NCBI GenBank assembly: GCA_963669155.1
Contig: OZ022589.1
Coordinates: 7,175,337-7,239,336 of the forward strand
Reading direction: 5' to 3'
DNA: 64,000 nucleotides
From: Arbacia lixula
Taxonomy: Eukaryota > Echinodermata > Echinoidea > Arbacioida > Arbaciidae
Shown: positions 25,770 to 34,760 of the stretch, one piece after another
Position numbering within the stretch: position 1 is the first letter of the stretch
How the letters are laid out: the number at the start of each line of letters is the position of its first letter
Position numbers and translations under genes: made by a program
The notes under the pieces: generated by a model
What the model was told of the DNA's origin: nothing
Database searches by the model: none
The model's input: only the letters and a program-made list of their open reading frames with translations

Positions 25770-28700
25770 ATTTAGCCAAAATAGGAAGGATGAAGGCTAC
25801 TGCAGATGACACAATTTTTCCATGATTCTGCAGTGGTTAGGGCCTACGAGTGGAAATGTGGCTTCACTTTCTTGCACAAATCCAATGACCGGGCCCTGCT
25901 CTTCAGCCAGTCACAGAGTCATACAGCTGATCAGATTGTGTTGTCTGCATATAGTCTCAAAAGACAGGAATCTCCCATTTGATGGCTATTTGTCTCGCCT
26001 GAAGTGATCACTTTTCCTGTTTGTCTGTTGGTCTGTTACAAAAATGTAACATGATGATGCCATGTGCATCATTTTTCTCAAAGTTTTTGCTCTCATTTCT
26101 TTATTTTATGCATCAATTGTGATCAAACTTGGTACAAATGATCCTTGGGTAATACCACATGTGTCCTTTTGAGGATGGTGGGGTCAAAGGTCATCTAGGG
26201 GTCAAAATGTTTGAAAAATATTTGAAAATCCAAACTTAGCACTGTTTATCGATTGCAAAATCACACGAGACTCGTGGTTCATGAACCACCTTGTTTAGTT
26301 TCATATGAGGATCATAGCAGAATATCCATATCTGAATACTCACAGAGTTATGAATTAAAATGACTGCAAAAGCTAAACATTGTTGATGAACATGAAGAGA
26401 GGATTCAAAGAAATAAAAGTCGTATAGGCATATGCTAAGTGGTTATGGGACACATGGGCTTGATGATTTCACTGTCGTATTGATCATTTTCCTTTGCAAC
26501 TGTATTTTGAAGAAGAGCAATCCGTGCAGGCTGCAGATGGGGAGGTAGCCACGTATGCAGAGATGGCGGAACCTTCACCACCGGAGTTGCGCGATCCGCA
26601 GACAAATGACCTCTCTCAACGGTCGAGTGGAGACGGAATCACTGAGGAGGATGGAGAATTCACCGAGATTCCTGTCACACCAAAGCCTGTCATTGCTTCT
26701 TCCTCAGCCCCCGCCGATGCTGACACGCAGACTGCCCGTAGCTGCAGCAACTGCTGCCAGAGGGTCGTGACAAAATTCAAGGTAAATGCTCTAGGGTCAC
26801 ACACCATGATGCAGCAAACACAAATCAAAATATATTTGCGGGGGATACTGGTACTTGTCTTTTTCTTTCTGTCTCTCCCTACATTTTGTCTCGCCTGAAC
26901 GAAGTTCGGTAGAGACCTAGTAATCACTTTCATGTTGGTCTCCGTCAGTCTGTTGGTCTGTTACAAAAAAGTTTTTCTTTAACTTGCTCTCATTTCTTTA
27001 TTTCTATATCAGTTGTGATCAAACTTGGTACAAACGATCCTTGGGTAATACTACATGCGTCGTTATGAGGATGATGGGGTCAAAGGTCATCTAGGGATGA
27101 AAAGTTCAAATGATATGAGGCCATGTGCATCATTTTTCTTTAAGTTTTTGTTTGGCTTGCTCTCATTTCTTTATTTCTTCATGAATTGTGATCACACCTA
27201 GCACAAATGATCTTTAAGTAATACCACATGTGTCTTTGTGAAGATGATGGGTCAAAGGTCATCTAGGGGTCAAAAGGTCAAATGCATAATTTTTCTCAAA
27301 GTTTTTGTTTGACTTGCTCTCATTTCTTTATTTCTGCATCAATTGTGATCACACTTGGCACAAATGACCCTTGGGTAATACCACATGTGTCTCTTCATGA
27401 GGCTGATGGGGTCAAAGGTCATCTAGGGGTCAAAAGGTTTGAAAAAAATATTTGAAAAAAAAAAATTAGCACTGTTTATTGATTGCGAAATCAGGCGAGA
27501 CTCGTTGTTCGCGAACCACCTTGTTCTTTCTCTCCTCTCTCCTTCCAGCCATCTCCCTTTAATCCCACATTCCCTCCCATGTTTCCGTCTCTCTCCTTTC
27601 CTCTCCCCATTGTTCTTCTGACGGCAGTAGAATTACCATTCTCATCCTACCTACCATCTTTGAAGGAATCTATTATCATTCTTGGAAAATAATAGTTTGA
27701 TGGGTAGATAAATATATATACACTCATCAAAATAAATTAGTAAAAATGAATACCATCTAGTTAAGCCTAGACATGATGCCGTAATTTTATTTTATTTGCA
27801 CTGCTTGATATAATATAAGAAATATGTAATTTTGCTATTATATGTTTTTATTTTGCCTGTTCTATTTTATTATGCCGCCGCCACAAAATGGCCAGAGGCA
27901 TTGTGTTTTCGGGTTGACCGTCCGTCCGTCCGTCCGTCCTGAATCTGTTAGGCAATATACTGAGAACCCTTAACCAAATTTGCTTCAAACTTAGTACATG
28001 TGTGTATTGCATGAAACTAATCAAGTGTGTAAAATTGGGGTCAAATCTGATTGAGGTCACAGGACAAAGGTCAATGAACTTTATGAAAAATTGCCCAAAA
28101 TGTTTTTTTTTCACATTAAATCCAACTCCAAGGATGCTTTTTATTCAATATAGTTCAAAGATAGATTACTACTTAGGGTTAGACTGGTGACTTTTTTGGT
28201 AAAATTCCTGAAAGTTCAAAGGTTAAAGATCAATGAACTTTGCTTAAAAATTTGCTAAATTTTGCCCCTAAAGTGATATTTTTCAAAATAAATCCAAATC
28301 CAAATCTTGCAATACCAATCAAACATGGTGCAAAGATGGATCACTAGTTGGGGGTAGACTGATGACATTTTTGGTGAAATTTTTTAAAGGTCAATGGTAC
28401 ATTGCTCACCAAACATACACATTTTCTGAGAATATATCTTAATAGATCTAGCAAAGAAGCGGAGGCATATTTATCGACTGTGTGGCAGTCGAATTGCTCT
28501 AGTTTATTATAAAACTATGTTTGCTGCGACTTGATTTTATTTTTTATGAATGAATATACCTTTGAATCAATCAATTAGCACATGTTCGAAGGCTGGCTGG
28601 TGTACAAATCGTATGAAGAGTTCTGGGCAGGGCTGGGCCTGGCATTCCTGTACATGACTGTGCTGGGGTTTGACTCTATCACCATCGGGTTTGGCTACTC

Positions 28701-31700
28701 CCAGGGAGTACCTGAGTTTGCCATCGGTATGCTCCAAGCGCTGGGCTCAATCACAGGTTGGTATACTTAAAGGGATCAGTCCACCCTGAAATTAAGTTGG
28801 TTTCAATGAAAGCAGAGAGATGAAAAAACAAGTGAAGGTTTGATGAAAATCCGTCAAAGGATGAAAAAGTTACGATTGTGTGAAGTTTTGATTTTGTGAC
28901 GTCACCTGCGAGGTGCCCTCCAATATTGTGCACAATATGTTTTGAAAGTATCTGAAAAGAATATGCATCATCTTACATGTGCAATTTTTACATCATTAGA
29001 GATTCGTTGTTACCTACATACCTCTTTGAAACAAACAAAAATCCTTCATCAAAAACAGAAAAAGAGTAATTTATGTAATCATACAGCACACAACATATGG
29101 GAGAACACCTCGCCTGCAACGTCACAAAATTGAAATTTCAAAAGATCATAATTTTCATATCCTTTGACGGATTTTCGTCAGACCGTCACTAATATATTTA
29201 TTTCATGTTTCTCCTTTTATTGAAACCAACTGAATTTAAGGTTGGACTATCCCTTTAACTCACAAACACAACTGCTCTCATCTCTCCCCCCCCTCCCCCC
29301 CCCCCCCCCCTTATTAAGTGTCCTTTTTGGCTTTCCCCATGCTCTTTTCTCTTGCATATCCCCATCTTTTCCATTGTCTCCTCAATTTTCCCTTTTTACC
29401 ATTCGCATTCCCTCCCTCTTTTATGCCCCAGCCTCACTCCTCAGATCTCGGCAATGTTCATCCATTTGTTTTTCCACCCATTCATTCATCAGTTCATTCA
29501 TTCACTTTATTGAATCACGTAAATGACCAGTTCAAAGTTACACCAAGGTCAAGATATCCACTGAATTAAATAGCAGAATGCGGACCCATCCTTGTTCCTA
29601 AGCTGTGTTGGATGATGGATGAACCAGCATTTTACATCAAGTCCAAAACAATAATAGAAGCAGGTGCATGCAGTGGAATGTTCTCTCATTACCTGCTTAG
29701 ACCTGAATAGCTGTTGTTGTATCTGCTTTACTGTGTGAGTGGTAGAATTGCCCTGGCCCCCTGTTGAATAAAAGTTACGATTGACAGTTGCTTTGCTACG
29801 AATGGCAACTGTTATGGAAACCTTGAATTTGATTGGCTGTTGAGCCATTGTACCATGGTAGTTACCATTACCTGGTAATGTTAAGTTTTATGCAGTGAGG
29901 CCCTGAGGTCATTACCCGTTACGAATGGCAACTGTTATGGAAACCTTGAATTTGATTGGCTGTTGAGCCATTGTACCATAGTAGTTACCATTACCCGGTA
30001 ATGTTAAGTTTTATGCAGTGAGGCCCTGAGGTCATTACCCGCTACAAATGGCAACTGTTATGGAAATCTTGAATTTGATTGGCTGTTGAGCCATTGTACC
30101 ATAGTAGTTATTATATCCCTCATTAATATATTCCAGTTCGTTGACTGGTTGAAAAGGTGTCACATGACCACAAATAGATTAACTATTTGAAGGAAGAGAG
30201 CTCAGAGGGAAGAAAAGTACTATTTCATGACGTCAGAGGGAAAAAAAGTACTATTTCGTGACGTCATGTCAAAAATAGTCTTTTTTTTCCCTCTGGACTA
30301 TCGATATCCGGGCTATCGGTGATCGATACAATTTTCATAATTCATCGCAAAATCAACGCGATAAGTTTCTTTCCAGCTGGTTTTTGGCGTTTTAGCGGAA
30401 AATCATTAGGCGCGCTGCCTGAACTCCCGCGGTGTTGCGGTCGAGGTGCAACTTGAATTTCTGTTGGTTTGCCCAAGCCGCAGGAAATAACAAAACATCT
30501 GAATCGGATTCCTGCGTTCCGAGCTTAGAGCATGGCCACTGTATTACAAGGTCCATCGTAAGGATTTAATTAATGGACAAGGAATATATTAATAAAGGAT
30601 ATAAAACAAATATTTCATGATCTTTATTTGGGAACTTTGTGGAATCTATTGGTCCCCTCGGTGAAGTGGAGGGCGTGCAATACCACTTTAGTAGTATCGC
30701 ACGCCCTCCACTTAACCTCGGTGCAAATAGATTCCACAAGATCCCTCATGGTCATGAAATATTTGTATACCATTACCCGGTAATGTTAAGTTTTATGCAG
30801 TGAGGCCCTGAAGTCATTTGTCGTCTCCCATTTCCTTCCTTCGTCCTTGCAAGGCATCCTGGGTACCGTGCTCTATCCCTTCATGCGGAGGAGAATCGGG
30901 CTGGAGAGAGCTGGCCTGTATTCTCTGGGCATCCAGTTCACGTTCCTATTACTGTGTCTGGCCTCGGTCTGGGCGCCCGGTAGCCCCTTCATCTATGACT
31001 ACTCCGCCAACTCAACAGCAACCATGATGACCACAGCTCCACCTTTAACCTCAATAGGTGAGCAAGCCTTCAGTGAAAAATTAGCACATGAGATTCCAGA
31101 AGGTTTAAGTCTCCAAAAAAAATCCAAAAATATTAGACCAAACTTAAATGAGAAGTTCACCCTCAAGTTAGTTTGTTTTGATAAAAGCAGAAACATGAAA
31201 AAAAAAAGTATTAGCGAATGTTTCATGAAAATCTGTCAAGGATAAGAAAGTTTGGATTGTTAAAATTTAAATTTTGTGAAGTCACGTGCGAGTTGCTTTC
31301 CCACAAGTTGTGTACTACCGGTAAATTTTTTTAAAATGTCTACTTTCCCAATAGGATGTATACCATTTGACCTGTTTATTTGATCATCACAGTGGACTTT
31401 CCATTTAATCAAACTTGTTACAATGATAATATATGACAGGACAGTTTTTGGTCAAGGCCAAATTGTGACATCTTACGTTTACGTATTATCTTGTGAAATA
31501 TTTGACCAAACGCCTTCAAACTTGGCACAATGATGAAATATGGCAGGTCTTGGTCAATGAAGTTGTATCACTTTGTCTCTTGGGGTTGGTATTCATGTAG
31601 GGACGCGGCCTAGTGTCTACCCCACTTCACCCGGTGTTCCCCCGGTGAATACAACGGATGCTCCCAATGACGCTGCGGCTCAGTGTCTGTATACAGGGAC

Positions 31701-32960
31701 GGAGGAGCAGCAAACGTCTTACTGGTCTGTCGGTCTGCTCTATGCCGGCATCGTCCTCTCAAGAATAGGCGAGTACTACTAGGTGTTCAAAATACCTTTT
31801 GATACTTTTGAAAAATGATTGCAAATGAGTTACGACTTAAATGAAGCTCAAATGTACATTGTGCATCACACCTTTCAAGAATAGGCGAGTACTACTAGGC
31901 GTTCAAAATACCTTTTGATACTTTTGAAAAATGATTGCAAATGAGTTACGACTTAAATGAAGCTGAAATGTACATTGTGCATCACACCTTTGAAGAATAG
32001 GCGAGTACTACTAGGTGTTCAAAATACCTTTTGGTACTTTTGAAAAATGATTGCAAATGAGTTACAACTTAAATGAAGCTGAAATGTACATTGTGCATCA
32101 CACCTTTCAAGAATAGGCAAGTACTAGGTGTTCAAAGAAAGTGTTGACACTTTTGAGAAATGATTGAAAATAAGCTACAGCTCGATTGAAGCTGAAATGT
32201 ACATTGTGCATCACATCTGTGAATCCACTAGGAACTGCCACCACAGAGTGTCATTAATAATGCATTATGTTTCTGGCAGAAAATATGGTGTGGGCTGACA
32301 TGTGTGATGCCCGATGGTCATTGTTGTGTTTTGAATTGAGTTTCTGATACATACACATTTGAATTGATTTGTTGAATTAATTGTCTGATACACACGCATT
32401 TTTAAAATCCAAATATGTCCGAAAGTGAAAATATTAACAGGATTAGGACATGAAGAGTAAACAATGAAATGTTGTGAAACATTCTTTGAAAATTGCACCC
32501 GCACTATTATGTTTTTAAGCCAAGTCCTACATAATGATGTTCACCTTTGTGTTTCTCTCTCTCTTTAATTTGCTCTGAGGCGCCTTGAGAATCTAGTTAA
32601 GATAGAAAGTGCGCTATATAAATTTTATGTATTATTATTATTATTATTATTATTTCCATGTACGCAGGGCTGTGGTCTTACGACCTGGTCACCACACAGC
32701 TGATTCAGGAGCACGTTCGGGAGACGGAGCGTGGCGCGTTCAACGGTGTTCAGCGAGCGCTGGAGTGCTCCTTTGACATGCTTCACTTCATCCTGGTGAT
32801 CGCCCTGCCCTGCCCGGAGACCATGGGCTACCTCATCATCCTCTCCAACATTTTCATCGGCATTGGCGCAGCCAGCTATGCCATCTACTCCTACAAGAGG
32901 CGGGGCCATCTCATTCACATGGAGAAGATGGCGCCCTGTTTGAAGAATGGGAGTGTGTGA
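19890..32960 (+). CDS. SLC40A1: Ferroportin, iron exporter (SLC40 family)
   Basis: Ten exons join in phase to 709 residues: 19890-20205, 21521-21609, 22799-22958, 23589-23831, 25052-25261, 26513-26781, 28579-28756, 30854-31057, 31601-31768 and 32668-32960 (TGA). Ferroportin exports Fe2+ across the plasma membrane and has an MFS fold. Family signatures are LYISQALSAWGDRMW (TM1), GRWVDKTPRLR, IQKDWVVVVAGND, LNATMRRIDLVSNILAP, LAFLYMTVLGFD, YSQGVPEF, SRIGLWSYDLV and TERGAFNGVQ. Human ferroportin is 571 residues; the excess is an acidic N-terminal tail (about 1-110) and a longer central loop (340-429). Asp137 and His652 match metal-site Asp39 and His507, but Ser141 replaces His43 and Ser462 replaces the hepcidin/metal residue Cys326. 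I start at 19890 (CACACCATG); an in-frame ATG at 19686 lies in a foldback element. Exon 9 uses a GC donor. Confidence 0.93.
22387..22611 (+). mobile_element. LINE 3' coding fragment in ferroportin intron 2
   Basis: Translation gives IPWTSHTSNTAVL..., TIRKQQLDFLGHCVRKGSLE and LTGKIAGKRDRGRQRVTF. This is the characteristic C-terminal tail of non-LTR retrotransposon reverse transcriptases. It is a 5'-truncated fragment in sense with ferroportin and differs from the LINE lineage at 46-63 kb. Confidence 0.75.
22990..23580. repeat. Poly-C/poly-A tracts with a short minisatellite
   Basis: Several copies of a roughly 30-60-base unit containing GAGATGATTATCATTATGAC are separated by C-runs (about 23027-23041, 23182-23202, 23335-23354) and one A-run of about 36 (23355-23391). 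The block ends directly at ferroportin exon 4 (23589). Confidence 0.8.
24068..24737 (+). repeat. Dispersed TGTCTCGCCTGAA repeat, copy 1
   Basis: It starts TGTCTCGCCTGAATGAAG and ends with AACCACCTTGTT. The interior repeats blocks such as CTTGGCATAAATGAGCC, GGGTAATACCACCTGTGT and GGTCAAAGGTCATCTAGGGG. It holds a CA microsatellite at 24507-24558. No coding capacity; ferroportin intron 4. Confidence 0.65.
24812..25079 (+). repeat. Three 118-base tandem copies of the exon 5 splice acceptor
   Basis: The acceptor and first codons of ferroportin exon 5 (CTAAACGCTACCATGCGCCG) occur three times, their ATGs at 24830, 24948 and 25066, exactly 118 bases apart. Only the third continues into the exon. In the first two, GACCTGGTCAGC reads GACATGGTAAGC and creates a GT donor. 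Confidence 0.85.
25605..25768 (+). repeat. (CA)n microsatellite
   Basis: About 160 bases of nearly pure CA dinucleotides with a few interruptions, in ferroportin intron 5. Long open frames here are artefacts of the dinucleotide repeat. Confidence 0.95.
25992..26296 (+). repeat. Dispersed TGTCTCGCCTGAA repeat, copy 2
   Basis: A shorter member of the family at 24068: begins TGTCTCGCCTGAAGTG and ends ACGAGACTCGTGGTTCATGAACCACCTTGTT-like, with the palindrome GTGGTTCATGAACCAC near the end. Confidence 0.65.
26886..27525 (+). repeat. Dispersed TGTCTCGCCTGAA repeat, copy 3
   Basis: Starts TTTGTCTCGCCTGAACGAAG, contains three internal units of about 150 bases (GATCACACTTGGCACAAATGA, GGTCATCTAGGGGTCAAAAG), and ends with the hairpin GGTTCGCGAACC followed by ACCTTGTT. 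It lies about 105 bases after ferroportin exon 6. Confidence 0.7.
27866..28502 (+). mobile_element. Helitron-like element before ferroportin exon 7
   Basis: Same family as 3303-4435 in the opposite orientation. Its 3' end shows a hairpin (CGACTG at 28475-28480, CAGTCG at 28486-28491), a short spacer and CTAG at 28499-28502. A (GTCC)n tract lies near the 5' end. It stops 76 bases before exon 7 begins. Confidence 0.65.
28767..29258. mobile_element. TTAAAGGG-ended MITE immediately after ferroportin exon 7
   Basis: Inverted arms run from TTAAAGGGATCAGTCCACC to GGTTGGACTATCCCTTTAA, with shared inner blocks (GTTTCAATGAAAGCAGAGAG, GAAAATCCGTCAAAGGAT, TGTGACGTCAC). It begins ten bases after the exon 7 donor GT at 28757. 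Relatives lie at 1711-1800, 31151-31310 and 38826-39255. Confidence 0.75.
29797..30110. repeat. 127-base tandem repeat in ferroportin intron 7
   Basis: About two and a half copies of a unit containing GAATGGCAACTGTTATGGAA, TTGATTGGCTGTTGAGCC and CCATTACCCGGTAATGTTAAG. The array is broken at 30110 and its missing remainder reappears at 30769-30813. Confidence 0.8.
30111..30768. mobile_element. Insertion splitting the 127-base tandem repeat
   Basis: The tandem unit is interrupted after TAGTTA and continues with CCATTACCCGG at 30769, so the 658 bases between are an insertion. Inside are an inverted pair (ATTAATATATTCC near 30127, GGAATATATTAAT near 30580), two TGACGTCA sites, and a strong hairpin at 30650-30735 (GGAGGGCGTGC / GCACGCCCTCC). 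Confidence 0.7.
31151..31310. mobile_element. Half copy of the TTAAAGGG-ended MITE
   Basis: Matches the left arm of 28767-29258 (TTCACCCTCAAGTTAGTTTG, GAAAATCTGTCAAGGAT, TTTTGTGAAGTCACGTGCGA). The right arm is missing. Ferroportin intron 8. Confidence 0.6.
31755..32220 (+). repeat. Four 116-base tandem copies beginning at the exon 9 donor
   Basis: AAGAATAGGC(G/A)AGTACT occurs at 31761, 31877, 31993 and 32109, a constant period of 116 bases. The first copy contains the last codons of ferroportin exon 9 and its GC donor; the other three are intronic. Confidence 0.9.
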
Positions 32961-34760
32961 GGAGTTCCGCTCAACATGCTGCTGCGTAGGATTTTTGTGG
33001 ATTTCTCATGCAAAAACAGAGATTTTAAAGATCAACACAGACGACATGATGCGATCAGTTATGACACTCTGCAACTGGCAGAAGTCCATGGCCCCGTTGC
33101 TTAAAACTTACCATTAATAGTAACTCTGTCATCGATTGTAACTACCATGGGAACACTGCTTGACAGCCGATCAAATTCAAGGTCATTTTTACCTCACCCC
33201 CTTAACCAAATCCATGACCAATGTGCAATTGCTGCAAATCGTGTCATGCCTTTTCTTAAATTATTTCTCTTGAAGATGTCTGGCAAGTTTTGAGACATAG
33301 TATGCAAAAAAAATTCTTCCATGGCCAGTCAAAACTTGCTCTCAAATAGCCCAGTCAAAATAAGGTTAAAGGGGACGCAACGAATATTGCAAATATGCAC
33401 CTTAATCTACGCAAAGATCCAAACTTTGTTTTCTTGTAGAGCAACCAGTCTTTCATTCACTCTCTGCTTCAAGCGCAGGTTGTTTAATGTTGATTTTGCA
33501 TATGGCACGTTTGTTCCACTAATGTATCGATGTTCACAAAATTTCTATGAAATTTGTATTCAACACGAAATAATACTGTAATTTCTTTGTGCAATTAGAG
33601 GTTATTTCTTGTGAGATGACTTTATCTCTACACGTGTGTGAGGTTTATTAATGGTATGCTATAGTTCAAAAATTGAAGACGTAAAAATACATTTGGTGCA
33701 AAACATATATTTTGTTGGATATTAATTGGTAAAAAAAGGGACAAACTGACTGTTCATTTTCAATCTGTGTATTGGTATTCAATGATATCTGTTATCTATT
33801 TTGTATACCTGTATATAAAACTAGTAATGCAAGTTAGCATTAAGTTCATGCTACCATTAGCAGTCGTTTTAAAATATTATGTTTTCAACTATTCTACTAG
33901 TACATTTAAAATGCACGGTATGAGGTCAGAGGATAGTTGAGAAAATGGAAAACATTTTTCATAGTACTCTACGTTCTCCACTGAACCTTGGAAGCTAATA
34001 GATCCCACAAGGTTCCTCATAATTGTGAAATATTTGTATAATATCTATATTTATACAATATATATTTGCACACAGACAAATGCACTTGATCGTGTTACAC
34101 TGTATTGCATAATTTGACCCAAAAGTGGCAGGCCTGCTATATGGTAACAGAAACCTAAATTTTGTTTAACTCTTAGCCCGCTTCGTTCGACTCGCGGCAC
34201 ATACAGCGGGCTGCCAAGTTCGACTCAAGTCACATTTGGCGCACAATGCATACGGAACGCATTTAATTGTATTGTGCGCACACACATACAATAGCGACAA
34301 ACTGCTACCTCCCTTTATAACAATAAGAGGATCAAAGTATCAATAGGCAGGAAGTCTCCCAGGACAGGAAGTCTATTGAGAAGTACCCAGGGTCAATTTC
34401 AATACAGGAGTTTAGTTCATTGTTAGCTTATTTTTTTTTGAATGCCCCATTTAAATCTAAATTGCTTGGCTCATTATTCCCATAAAGACATGGGTTTGGT
34501 ATGTAATGAAAGCTAAAGAACACATCTTTTCTATGAACTAACTTAAGAGAATAACCTTCATTAGGAAATATTGAATATAAGAGGTATAAGTTGGCTTCCA
34601 AAACGATAATTTGGAGACAGAATGTAAAGTTATAATTCTCAGAATCTATGATATTATACATGAAAAAAAAATGATACCATTGGCAAGAGTATTAATTTCT
34701 CTTAGACTTTGCTACACATTTTTTTTCATCACGACAAACCAATAAAAGGTTATTGCAAGT
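32961..34760 (+). other. Probable ferroportin 3' untranslated region and flank
   Basis: AT-rich DNA without coding signs follows the stop codon. A possible polyadenylation signal AATAAA is at 34741-34746, but no transcript evidence is available. A fragment at 33960-34040 resembles the insertion at 30.65-30.77 kb. Confidence 0.35.

Noticed and set aside
25522-25812. Several long open frames of alternating Cys-Val or Thr-His
   Set aside because: They are produced by the CA microsatellite and have no protein-like composition.
31760-31800. GTGTTC after TACTAG as the exon 9 donor in place of GC
   Set aside because: Using it would put an in-frame TAG into ferroportin before LWSYDL; the GC site keeps the phase.
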